A stretch of DNA of 64,000 nucleotides, from NCBI GenBank assembly GCA_964035545.1, contig OZ037767.1, forward strand, positions 25,901,628-25,965,627, given 5' to 3'. The notes below the pieces were generated by a model. That model did not search any database and was not told the DNA's origin. It saw nothing but the letters and a program-made list of their open reading frames with translations. Each line of letters opens with the position of its first letter. The stretch's first letter is position 1. The translations under genes were made by a program, and so were the position numbers. Below are positions 32,271 to 44,575 of this stretch, in pieces. Source of the DNA: Bugula neritina. Taxonomy: Eukaryota; Bryozoa; Gymnolaemata; Cheilostomatida; Bugulidae.

Positions 32271-35200
32271 CTAAGAAAGCAGGAGCAAATTTACAAGACA
32301 TTTTAAAAACATCTATTTTCATTATGGAAATGGGTCATTTTATTTAATTTAGTACACACTGGAAATCTCTAATTTTTAGCTATTTTTCACAATTTAGCCA
32401 CTAAAGAAACATAGGTTTTTGCCCAACATTAGTAAAATATCAATAAATACTTCTAAGTAATCAAGGTTCTTTTTAATTTTGCTTGATTTCCCATGTTTTT
32501 CCTAATTATTCGGCTAATTTGGATTGCGGATCGTTGTTGGTTTTTTTAGTAACGGTCCGCAATCCAAATTAGCCAAATAAATAAGAAAAAACCTGGTAAA
32601 TCATGCAAAATTAAAAATAACCTTGATTATTTAGGTATATTTTTTAATATTTAACTAGTTTTGAGCAAAAACTCATGCTCATTAGCAGCTAAATTGTGAA
32701 AAATAGCTAAAAACTAGAGAGTTCCACTGTGTACTAAACTAAATACAATGAGCTAAATTAAAGTGACGCTCTCAAGCTTACAACACAGTCTGAGAATGAC
32801 ATTTACAAATAGCTGCTGTATATGGCTTTTGATTTTATAAGATTGTGCAATGAGTGAAAAAATTCGACTATGAATAAAGAACAAGTTTTTGATTATGTCA
32901 TTATGCCCATCCACAAGAATTAAATTTATAGAATCACTAAAACCATATTAATTATTAACATTGGTAATTGAATTATATATATTTAAATGAATTGCGACTT
33001 GCGTTTTTAAAAATTCCTAGTTTCTACATGTACTATGGTTTTCGAAAAAAAACATATTTTCAATTTTATTTTCAGAAATATCACTTGTTGAAAAACAAAT
33101 GTATTTTTATTTTCTATTTTTCTGTAGCCAATGAGCCTGCCAAAAGACAAGCTTACCAGACTAGTATAATTATGTAGATAACATTCTAAATTAAAACTAC
33201 ATAAATAGACGTGTGTAGGATAACTTGAACCAAATATAAAGGCTTACTTGAAGCTTGTACAGCTGTAACTGTGCTTGCTTGACCTAAAGCAAAATACATT
33301 TTGAAATTATAAAAATCCAACTACAAAAATATGTATGAAAGATACCCAACATACAGATAAAAATAACAACCATTGAGTAGAAAAATGCTCATAAAACATT
33401 TCAACATTTGTTTAAAAAAGAAGTTTTAATTTAAATTGACAAAAAACTGTTGGATTCAATTTTAACTTACTAAAACCACCCACTTATTTAAAAATGACTT
33501 TAGCTCAATTTTCCAAAGAATTTAAATTCCTGAGATTACCTTCACACATTGATGGAAAACGTTTAACCTCTTCCAAATACTTCGTCAACTGTTTGACATG
33601 ATTCTCATTTAACTCTTTACCTTAAAAGATCCAAGTTCCCATTTAAATTGAATCCAAAATTGCTAAACAAAAGCAGTAATATTATGGTACAAAGAATGCA
33701 AGCAGATACATAAAGAGTGCATGAGAATACTAAGGTATGAGCAAACGCATAGGCGAGATTATTCACCGATGTTTGTGAGGATAAAACCAGAACTTACATG
33801 GTTCAACCAATGGCAAGGGCACGTCTAGGTTGCCCTCTTTATCATTTTCCTTAAAACACTTGACCTGTGTATAACTTTTTGTACGAACATAATCAATTTC
33901 ATCTTCATTGAAATATGCCCAGTCTTTCATGGGTTGATATCCAGGCTCTTCAGCTCGAACATAGATGCAATGACAACAAAACAAATTCACCTCGGGACGA
34001 GTAGCTTTCCCGCACTTTTTAGCACAGCAGACAACCTTTTTGCATGTAATAGCTAACTTCTTCCATGACTGAGAAACCTGAGAGACTGGCGTCGTAACCT
34101 GTAGTATCAGACTGTGTTTTTTAAAGTCGTGGACCAAATGAAAGGAACATTCACCATGCTCAATAGTAGCTCCATTAGCATAGGACCATTTGTAGTACTT
34201 TTCTTCAGCATCGTTGAGCGTGTTAAACATGGCCACGGTGAGTAATTGGTGAACATACCTAGGCAAAGCTAAGCCCTTAAACAATATTTCAACTCTTAAC
34301 TGAAGCATGTTGCCAGCCTTCTTATATGAGTCATCTTTCAATTCAGGAGAGAAATATGGCAATATAAATTGAGGCCTTGGATGAGAATCAACAGGCCCGT
34401 GAACCAAGAAGAATGCTTGTAATACTTCCATCGCCACATTGTAGTCAAAGGCAGACTCGTGATCAAAGATTTGCTTTAAAACAAAGATATCAAGTATACC
34501 ATTAGTCCTAAAATTGTCTATCAAATGGTGATAATCTTCCTTATCCATCACCTTGCCATCAAAACGAACACCTTTGAATTTCTTGGCCATTTGATACCAT
34601 TCATGATAACCGGAGTGATGAAACAGCAACTTAACCATGTCAGTCACAGCCGTAATACGATGAAAAATAAAGTTCCTTAATGAGTCATGATCTTCATACC
34701 ACAAAATCCTTCCGATATTTCGCAGGTATCGAACTATGACATCAAGTTCATCTGCCCCAGAATACTTTCTCTCAAGATCAGAAAAAGTAAGAAAAGCTTT
34801 ATCTTTATTTTTCTCAATAAAGTCACCAACCTCTTGCCACCATTTTGGAATGAAGCCACTAAACTCTTGGCAATATTGTTCTAATGATTCCGTCAACTGT
34901 GAAAGATTTGGCAGGTCATCGGGGCTATCTCCTAACTCAAAGATATCAGAAAACGAAAACAATCGTCTACTAGTGTTCTCAAAGTAATCAATTTTCTGAA
35001 AGTCTTCCGGTAAGTCCAGTAACTCTTGTTCATCCAAAAATTTTTTTCGAAGTGCTTCAACATTCTCCAAAAGCTGTTCTTTTAAGGATTCGAAACTATG
35101 GGAACTATTTTCAAACTTGTCTTTGTGAGTGAGAACGAGAAGAGGGCGCTTCAACCTAGGACAATCAAGGTATAAGTGTGACAGCCAATCAAAACAAACC

Positions 35201-38200
35201 TTTTGAGTAGCTTTCTCTGGCTCATCAAATTCCAATTCAGTACGATATTGCTCCATGTTTACAACTATTAGAGGAATGCAGTGATCTTTCAGAGCCATTT
35301 GGTAGGCCATATGGTACACTTGATGGCCGCCAAAATCAACAAACCGCAAGCTACAATCTTTGAGATCAAGCTTGTTAAACTCAAAAACCTGGGTGGTGTC
35401 ATCTTTCTCTGAGCTGATGCAGCGTGTGGTAAACATCCTTCGTTTTTCTTTCAAACTACGTACCAAACTAGTCTTGCCGGACATCAACTCCCCGATGACA
35501 GCAACCGTGCCAGCAATAACTTTCACTTTACCCTTCTTTAGATCATTGTAAAACTTAAAAATCGCTCTTTTACCTTGCTCGCAAACCGCAAACGGAGGGC
35601 TATTGAGTGCCTCACAACGACGGCAGTCAATAGTGGACAGTTTTGTCAAATTTGTTAAATTCTGGTCTAAATTTTTGAGAACTTCGTTTGATTGAACAGA
35701 TCCCAAGCTGAGGACTCGTAGTTCTTTGAAAGAACAAACAACAGGAGGAAGAGTCTCAAACTTGTTCATTCCAAGACTTAATATCTCCAAATTCTTCAGC
35801 TGTGATAAACTAAAATAAATATGATGATTTTTCACATATAACGATACTTAGATTAATATTATATAATACAGATTATAACTAAAAGAATCAAGTTTTGTTA
35901 TTAGCTAATTATTGGGATATTAAAAATTCTCAGTTTGCAGAAGCTTTTGCACTTGATATTGCCAACATTAATACAATTTGTGCTAAAACATATAATATTT
36001 AGATGATAATATGCTCAGCAGTATTACCTCGCATCTATTTCTTTGAAAACATAATTTTAAAATAGTTGCTAACAAATACAAGCATTACATAACATTTCCA
36101 ACTATGCTATATCATAGTAAAGCAAATTTAGAGGGAAAAGTTTAGAAAAGTAGTTTACCTTTCAGGTAAATCGTTGAGATCACAATTTACAAGGCGAAGT
36201 GTTCTAAGTGAATGAATCTTCGCAACACCAGAGGGCAGACCTTTACTGAAATCATTATCCGACAGATCAAGGGATAGCAGACTCTCCAGGGCTTTACAGC
36301 TACAAAAACAGGGCATACTTAAAACATTAAACTGAGTGAGTAGTTAAAATTTCTTGGTAATGCCTAAATGATTAGAGCTATAATAACTTAGATGATATTG
36401 ACAAATAAATATATTTTAAATAAAGTTTGAAATATATTTTGTAAGCTTTTGAGATACACTAATAATATATGATATGAACATGCAGAGCAGACCTGTCAGG
36501 CAAACTATGGAGGTTACAGCTAGCAAGGTTCAGATCTTCTAATTCAGAGAGCTCTGCGAGGATAGGTGGTGGTGAGCCATTTTCAAAGTCATTGTAAGAA
36601 ATATCCAACTTCTTAAGACTAGTCATGAACTTGAGCCTTCAAATTGATCAATGCAGTAAATAACTTGAGTACATAAAAAACTTACTGCAGTATTAGAAAA
36701 TAGCTAACAATGAAAAGGTTTAAATATGTAAAGATGGAAACTGTTTAATAATTCGAAAGATATCCGTTTTAAAACATAACCATTAAATATAGAGAAATAC
36801 GATGATAACACAAGTTTCGTCCTAATAATTGAGGGCTCACTGTTAGTGTGAGCATAGGATAGCTTTTACACTTGACTAACTTTGGTATAATATAAAAACA
36901 CGTGTTGGCTATTCAGATCTCTGTTCCTCGCAAAGACTAAAACAGATATGGTGAGAAACGGTGAGAATAGTTTATGAACACGTCTGCATGTTCACTACTT
37001 ACGAAGGAAGGCTACGAAGATGAGATTTTTTCAGCTGAAGATCAGTAACTGATGTCAACTCAAAGATGCAGGCTGGCAGGGCACCTTCAAACCAGCTCTC
37101 GGATAAGTCTAGTGTTTTCAGCCCCACCATATTTTTCAAACTAAAGCAAGAAACAAATATATACATAATAAGCTGTACATAGCATATATAAAACAAGAGA
37201 TATGCATCCTATCTTTAACATAACAGCTTTTCTACAATAAAATATGTAAACTATACTGCTTATTTAACAATTTAATAGCTCAGATATCCTAACAACATGG
37301 TGAGTATTAACTAAAAAAGATGCAACAGGTATGATAGTAAATGCAACGCAGACTGCAACATGAAATGCTGTTTTTACATTTGTAATGCGCAATATTTCTT
37401 ATAAATTTTATAAACATTTTACAGGAATCATTACACTAATAAAACTACAGTAGCTACGTATTATGCATGCACCTAACATCTAAAGTCCGTCTATTGTATA
37501 GAAATATAGAAATGAGATGACCATATAAAATTGAAATCAGTGAAACATGCAGAGAGAGAAAATGTTTTGTGTGCCAGTTAACCACAATTACAAATATATT
37601 ATGTCATAAATAGTAAACTAAAATGAGATTAGAAATAGGTACCACTACAAGATGAAAAAACTTATAGCAGCAGTATATTAATAAAAACACATGGATACCA
37701 CTGGTTACCAGCAAACGATGTCAGTGGCAGTATTTGTATTACTAAGCTAATATGGTTAGCATTTCATATAAGAATGAGTGGCAGCTAAATTTACTTTGTT
37801 AGAGTTTACTATAGATATAATAGAGAAGGTGAGATGTTATTTACCTAGTTAAGTATGAAACTACAAATAACCATAAAATTTTAGTACTTGAGTTTTATGG
37901 AGCGTAGATATAATTCTAAGTACACTGGGAAATATAATGAACAAAAATATTATGTTATATAATATATGTTATAGATGTTACACAGGGTTAGCCAACAATT
38001 ATGTAATGTTTATAACTCTATTGCATTTAGCACAATGATCAATTATTATTAAATATAAAATTTAAATATAAAAGTTAAAAGTTTGAACACTGGTGATGCT
38101 AATCAATCATATTTTATTACAGGAAACCCTAACCTCTCATCACCTTATTTCTTGGAAAAGTAATACTGATAAAAATTGAGTAAGTGGGTTAATAAACATA

Positions 38201-39912
38201 TTCAAAATGATAAATGCAGAGTAAACAAATAATGAAATGACAGCAACAATATATACTTGATAAACCTGTACATATGATCCCACTACCCAAACAGGACAAA
38301 GTAGAGATATGTGAGGAAACCTGTACACATGATGCAAATGTTCCAACAGAATAACTTGTGTGTTTCTCTGTACTATATAGCATACATGTATATGTGATTT
38401 ACTCCATATAACATTGGCAGCAACATGGGGGCATGTTTATATCCAGAGGCACTACATATATCTTTATATTGACACAACACATATACTTACTCATACTATA
38501 TGCATACGTAGAGACACACTGGTGTAAAAATTGCCTTTCTATAGAATATGCTATATTTAGAGAAAAAAAACTGTATCTAGTAAATGAATTGTGTCTATAA
38601 ATAGTTTTAATCTAGCGAAACAGCTTATTTTATTCCAGAATATTTATTAATGAAGGACATGGTGTAAGGTTTGTTCCAGAATACTTATTTCACAAAGGAA
38701 ACAAAGCCAAGTATATTAGAGGTACCTGGAAGGAAGAGAAGAGAGTTCAGAGCGAGTAATTCTAAATACGCTAAGGTTGGACAAATCTGAAATGTAGTCA
38801 GGAATGCCATTCGGAAATTTACTGTCATTGATGTGCAGTGTTTGTAGTGATTTGAACCTACAACGCAAAACAGTTGTAGCACTAGGGTGACATTTTAGTA
38901 ACTAGCAGAAATTCAACTCTAACAAACTCTAATACTGAGCTAAAACAGTGTAATCTATATAGTTTAGATGAAATACAAAAACTAGGACTCATCAGGATAA
39001 AATTAATTATATATATATGCAAACGTACAAAATCACTAAATACGAACTTGAAAACCATTTTCTTAGCAACCATAAAAAAACAATGAAATGCAAAAAATTT
39101 TAAACTAAGGATAAAATAAACAAAACATAAAAACTGACTGCGAATTTTATATCTCTTAGATAACTATAAAATAATTTTTAATAAGCACTAACTTTCCTAA
39201 CACTGGTGGGAAAGCATTGATATTTTCCACTAGCATGTTGGTAACATGAGGAGCGACAGTATCTAATGAATCAGGGGGATCTCCTCTGATACACAAGTGT
39301 GTTATGATGTCATCTCCAACTTCCTCTTTCAACTCAGCCATGGTGATGCGTCTCAAATCCATCTCATCAGTCCGAGGCATCTCTGATAAGTTAGCATCAT
39401 CCAGAGCATACCAGACAAAAAACGTCGGACCTAACAAAACCAAATATATCTTATTCAGAATCAATTTATGATTCTAAAAATATGTTTTTAAACAAAATGG
39501 TTATTCCTAAAACAAGAAATTCACAAATATATATTAGTTTTATTCAACATGTAAACTATGGTAAACATTTTAAAAGCATATTAAACTTATTAAAATTCTT
39601 TCTAAATACTCATAACTCAATTATTTACTAACCTGTCTAACAATAACCCGATACAACTTGATACAACAAAACAGCTCAGTTAGTGTCATTAATCAAGTCA
39701 AAGACTAGCATTATATCATGTAATTCTAAGATACTATTCAATAATTTATCTCTATTTTCTACAGACTGTTGATCAATATATTATCTTAACTCACCAAAAC
39801 TATCAAAACCACCAACATACGAAGTTGGGAAGTCGTTAACAGGAACTTTGTTTATGGGCCTCACTTTTGGGCAAACCGCTTTCCGCTTCTTGTTTTTCTG
39901 CTGCTTACTCAT
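29599..39912 (-). CDS. Predicted LRR-ROC-COR-caspase (Roco-caspase) protein
   Basis: Fifteen exons join without a frame break to 1,334 residues: 39912-39795, 39430-39193, 38857-38726, 37140-37003, 36636-36493, 36299-36159, 35809-33798, 33620-33540, 33283-33248, 32270-32131, 31763-31602, 31371-31152, 30888-30697, 30231-30122 and 29739-29599. Order: basic N-terminus; LRRs (~120-400); ROC GTPase with P-loop GELMSGKT (410-417), DFGG (462-465) and THKD (531-534); COR (~615-915); a Cys-rich patch (CCAKKCGK, FCCHC); an acidic linker; then caspase p20 and p10 with catalytic His1142 (MTHGDE) and Cys1185 (IIQACSG). Roco proteins are GTP-regulated scaffolds; caspases cleave after Asp. The fusion rests on phase agreement through two short exons (81 and 36 nt). 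The alternative is two genes, with the Roco stopping at 33763 and a caspase starting at an ATG at 32322 or 32301. Confidence 0.62.
30431..30645 (+). mobile_element. tRNA-derived SINE, copy 2
   Basis: The head GAGCAGCTGGGGTTAGAGTG contains a pol III A-box-like segment, and GGTTCAAGTCC (30477-30487) is a near-consensus B box. The body (TGATGTTAGGAAGAGCATCC, CATAATTGCTCCTGTG, CCATCAGGGTTTATCAC) matches the 44.4 kb copy closely. It lies in the intron between exons 30888-30697 and 30231-30122 of the caspase module, opposite to transcription. Confidence 0.82.
32338..32748. mobile_element. Long near-perfect palindrome (foldback MITE)
   Basis: Two arms of about 195 bases flank a 10-20 base centre. 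The outer ends read TTTAGTACACACTGGAA on the left and TTTAGTACACAGTGGAA on the complementary strand of the right; the inner arms share TTGGATTGCGGA. Arms differ at scattered positions, so it is not newly inserted. The element sits in the intron before the first caspase exon, ending about 70 bases from it. No open frame. Target duplication is unclear. Confidence 0.8.
33763..35835 (-). other. Large ROC-COR exon of the Roco gene
   Basis: One 2-kb open stretch encodes the last LRRs, the whole ROC GTPase and COR. The exon itself is 35809-33798. Frame-open sequence extends to a stop at 33763, but a perfect GTAAGT donor at 33797 is followed by phase-compatible exons. The ROC has the G1, G3 and G4 motifs, so nucleotide binding is expected. 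No kinase domain follows, unlike LRRK1/LRRK2. The arrangement before the caspase resembles MFHAS1-type or DAPK-type Roco proteins. Confidence 0.93.
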
Positions 39913-40888
39913 TTTTATACGTAACAATAGGATAGACTTCAACTGGGAAATAATATCATAATTATTTATCAAGTATAGTTCAAAAACCTAGTTCATATAT
40001 TTTACCTGGTAGATTGAAAAACATTATACATATATAATTACAATGCTAAAATTTTAGGTTATTATTAGTACGACCATTTAATAATATTATTAATCAATAC
40101 ACTGTCAATATTACTATTATTTCTACGACTACAAACCATTGCTAACAATTTTCAATATATTATCTTGCAAATAAATTTGAAAAGAAGCAAGTAATAATCA
40201 CATGAAGATAAAAATGCAACAATTATCATAGGTTATTAATATTAATATTATATTGATAATGTCAACATGAAACTGAAAGTGAGTGTGAATACATATTAAT
40301 CTTAAATCATGCTTTAATCGTTATGGTAGCCGTAATGATAATCACATCATATTTATTGCCTATTACTATAAGTATAAGTATTAGTATGACTCGGACTGTT
40401 TAACCATATTTACACTTAATATTATTCACTTATTGGCTACAGTCACTAGCTCAGCTGCTGTTAATAACTGTAAAGTGTAACTGTAAGGTTTTACTGCAAT
40501 TATAACTATAACTAGTAGTTGTTCAGTTACCTGTGGGCAGGTCGATTCATTTTCATTTCATTTATAGCAGGACTTAATAATGGTAATACTTATAGTAATA
40601 ACTATAAGCAGTCAAATACAATCACTATCGTCCATTACTATCAGTATGAGTATGAGTATCAGAATGAGAATGAAAATCACAATCCTTTTTAACTTTTTAC
40701 ATTATTGATTACTTAAAGTTTATTCTATATAAATATCATATTAAATAAATTATTTGAGCGCGGTTGAGTAAAACAAAATATGCAATGCAATAACTATAAA
40801 AGTAAAACAACCAAGACAGGGAAGCAAGTACGACTTAGACTATCCCCATCACTACGCGAGACTTTTGAAACTGCAAGAGGGATATTCC

Positions 40889-41056
40889 CTAGAAACATGG
40901 AAAGCGCTTGAAACAGCACAAAATTGGTAGTCACTGAGTGCAGTAGCTAAGGGTATTGGCTTCAGAAGTTCGAGAAACGCTACTTACGTAAATACTGCAT
41001 TTTAATGATTCCCAACTTTGTGTTGCTTCTAAAGATTTTCTAGATAAAGCGCTTTC
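40889..41056. mobile_element. Short inverted-repeat element (MITE), copy B
   Basis: Left arm gaaagcgcttgaaacagcac and right arm gtgttgcttctaaagatttt, followed by tagataaagcgctttc, are inverted repeats. The arms share the GAAGCA(G/A)CACAAAG and CTAGAAAATC blocks with copy A at 28.6 kb, while the centres differ. Confidence 0.6.
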
Positions 41057-41129
41057 GTTTTGGCCTTGACCTTAGCCATTTATTACAAAGTCTGTTCCAC
41101 TTCCAAAGTTATTTTTTCACACCTGTTCC

Positions 41130-41566
41130 CAGTGTGGTATATTAAGAGTGTTGCCATTAGCAAATCTTACGGAATCATATGGGCGCCATTATGCCGAGAT
41201 TGGTACCGCGAGTTTATATAAGTTATAAGGGAAAAATTTTGCCACTTTTGTTATTTTATTTTTTTTCTATTTTATGTGTACATTTTTTTTAATTTTTTTT
41301 ATTGGTAAAGTTTTTAAACACATTTTTAATGCACATAAAATTAAAAGAAAAATTAAAACTCAATCATGCACATAAATACAAAGCTATAAAGTTCAAGCTT
41401 CGCTGTGATTTTAATGTGAATATGAATTGAATAATGCTTGCAATAACCATTATACACAAAATACGTTACAGTTGCTATAAATGTAAGACTAGTTAATTGG
41501 ATGCAAATAAGCACGGTAATACTACTTAATTTATGCTATTTTTGAATTTTGTAGTAAATATTTGGC

Positions 41567-41639
<73 letters not shown>

Positions 41640-42871
41640 ATATTATTATATATATATAATATATAATATTATTATATGTATATATATATATATATTATAT
41701 ATAATATCATTATATATATATAATGTATATAATTTAATATATAATATAATAATATATTATATATGATATTATTATATATATAATATAATATATGATATAA
41801 TAATATATTATATATATTATATATGATATTATTATATATAATATATATATATAATATATTATATAATATATTAATGCATAATATATTATTATAATATATA
41901 TATATCATATATAATATAATATATAATATAATAATATATTATACATGATATTATATATATATATAATATATATAATATACTATATAATATAATAATATAT
42001 AATATATTATTAAAAAATATATATATTATATATAATATTATTATACTTGTATAATATATATATAATATAATATAATATATAATATATAATAATATATAAT
42101 ATGTTATTATAATATATATATATATATTATAAATAATATAATATAATAATATATTTTATATGATATTATATATATATATAATATATATATAATATATATA
42201 TAATATAATATAATAATATATTATATTATTATATTATATAATATATTATTATAATATATATATATTATATATAATATTATTATACTTGTATAATATATAT
42301 AATATAATATAATATACAATATATAAAAATATATAATATATTATTATAATATATATATATATATTATAAATAATATAATATAATAATATATTTTATATGA
42401 TATTATATATATATAATATATATATAATAAAATATAATAATATATTATATTATTATATTATATAATATATTATTATAATATATATATATTATATATAATA
42501 TTATTATACTTGTATAATATATATAATATAATATAATATTATTATACTTGTATAATATATATAATATAATATATTATTATTATACTTGTATAATATATAA
42601 ATAATATAATATAATATATAATATATAATAATATATAATATATTATTATAATATATATATATATTATAAATAATATAATATAATAATATATTTTATATGT
42701 TATTATATATATATAATATATATATAATATAATATATAATATAATAATATATTATATTAATATATTATACAATATATTATTATAATATATATATATTATA
42801 TATATTATTATTATACTTATATAATATATATATAATATAACAATATATAACATAAAAATATATAATATATT

Positions 42872-42925
<54 letters not shown>

Positions 42926-43352
42926 CATGCCGAATATTTACTACAAATTTCAAAAATAGCATAAATTAAATAGTATCACCGTGCCTATTTGCATCCAATT
43001 TACTAGTCTTACATTTATAGCAACTGTAACATATTTTGTGTAAAATGGTTATTGCAAGCATTATTCAATTCATATTCACATTGTAATCACAGCGAAGCTT
43101 AAACTTTATAGCTTTGTATTTACGTGCATGATTAGGTTTTAATTTTTTTTTAAATTTTATATGTATTGAAAATATGTTTAAAAACTTTACCAATAAACAA
43201 AACTAAAAAAAATGGACACATAATGTAAAAAAAAAAATAAAATCACAAAAGTGGCAAAATTTTTCCTTTATAACTTATATAAACTTGCGGTACCATTAGC
43301 GACATAATGATTTTTCATGGTTTAAAGTCAACACTCTTAATATACCACACTG
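41130..43352. mobile_element. hAT-like non-autonomous foldback element with 8-bp TSD
   Basis: The left end CAGTGTGGTATATTAAGAGT is repeated inverted at the right end (..actcttaatataccacactg). The exact 8-base duplication CCTGTTCC flanks it at 41122-41129 and 43353-43360. Inverted arms of roughly 430 bases each (shared blocks: GTTTATATAAGTTATAA, AAATTTTGCCACTTTTG, AAAGTTTTTAAACA) surround a TA-rich core. Ends beginning CAGTG with an 8-bp duplication are characteristic of the hAT superfamily (established knowledge). No transposase frame is present. Confidence 0.85.
41567..42922. repeat. TA-rich core with ~225-240 bp higher-order repeat
   Basis: Nearly pure A/T built from TATAATATTATTATA-type units. 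The marker TATACTTGTATA recurs near 42042, 42281, 42505, 42541 and 42580, showing that longer segments were tandemly duplicated. It fills the centre of the foldback element. Confidence 0.9.
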
Positions 43353-44319
43353 CCTGTTCCCAGTGTGACCTATCTTTATTCTATAACATTTTGCCTGTTC
43401 CATGGTTTCGGTGATTATATTTTATTATTCATTGTGGTTCCTTTGTAGATTTTTAAGATAATAAAATTCTATGGTGTATACATCGCCGAAATATATAGTG
43501 CATGGAATTTAAAGAAATAGTCCAATTCAGTAATATAATCATGTGTCTCGTTTTCAGTTTTATAATAATATATAAGAACAAATTTGTCAAAGCTAAGGCC
43601 AAGGTTATAACTACTAAAATTTAAATGACAGTCACAGAGTGATATATCAATTATAAATATGAATGTGTATCTTTAACCATTTGTTATTAATTAATATATT
43701 TCTAACTATGATTAAAATTTTACTTTTTGTGATTATAACTTTACTTGTTTCTTGCAAATTACTGATTACATAATAACCTTACAGTTACTAAGTTAGCACT
43801 TGATTTTTCTATATTGATTATGATATTCATATTAAATAATTAATAATTATAATCATAATGATATTCATAATCATATTGATATTGCTAGGCCTAGTACTTG
43901 AAGTTTAAGTTTAATGCTTGGAGTAGGAGTGTATAGGCTACTAGCAGCAATTACTACTATAACTATAAAATTAAATGTAATTATTGTTTATTATATTTTA
44001 CCTCTGATACTGATAGTGATAGTCATAGCAGTAGTGGTAACTTTAATTTAAATTTAAATTTGTAATATAGGCTACTCACAAACATACTGTAACTATAGGT
44101 ATATGTCTATAACTATAAGTATGACTATGAGAATACTATGGCGATGAAAAATAATAGATTACATAAAAATAATTGTACAAGTAAAGTTTGACCCTTTTCT
44201 AAGTTTGATCAACATGTCTACTTCACTCAGCAACCTACACAACACACTAACACACGTTCAAGCATTACTATGCTAGCAATCCTAATGTTCATGCATCTAA
44301 TTCGTGCTACATAAAATCT

Positions 44320-44516
44320 CACTATAGTCACTATCCTTGTGAGAACCCCTGATGGAAAGGGTTTTCCAAAGCGGGCTAAGGACTTTTTTCTGATGTGGCA
44401 CAGGAGCAATTATGACTGGATGCTCTTCCTAACATCACCAATGATCTTTAATGGGAATCGAACCCATAACCTCGGGTTTACTAAGCAATGCGAGAACTCC
44501 TAGACCACAGCTGATC
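44320..44516 (-). mobile_element. tRNA-derived SINE, copy 3 (best B box)
   Basis: In minus-strand sense it runs from GATCAGCTGTGGTCTAGGAG (A-box region) to an exact pol III B box GGTTCGATTCC (44464-44454), then the body TGATGTTAGGAAGAGCATCC and CATAATTGCTCCTGTG shared with copy 2. It ends about 60 bases before the first recognised SPRTN coding exon. Confidence 0.85.
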
Positions 44517-44575
44517 TTTCCAATTTGCGCTACTATATGTTGGTTGTTTATTTTCGTTTTATAGGGAAGCTAAAC

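Larger units (their letters stand above)
39913..44575. other. Divergent intergenic region, Roco-caspase to SPRTN
   Basis: No gene is recognised in about 4.7 kb. It holds simple GTATGA/ATGAGT-type repeats (40370-40680), a short MITE copy (40889-41056), the hAT-like foldback (41130-43352) and a SINE (44320-44516). The promoters of the two flanking genes should lie at its two ends. Confidence 0.5.

Noticed and set aside
33763-33797. Roco C-terminus ending CKFWFYPHKHR at the stop
   Set aside because: A perfect GTAAGT donor at 33797 and phase-matching downstream exons make splicing more likely. It is kept as the fallback if the two-gene model is right.
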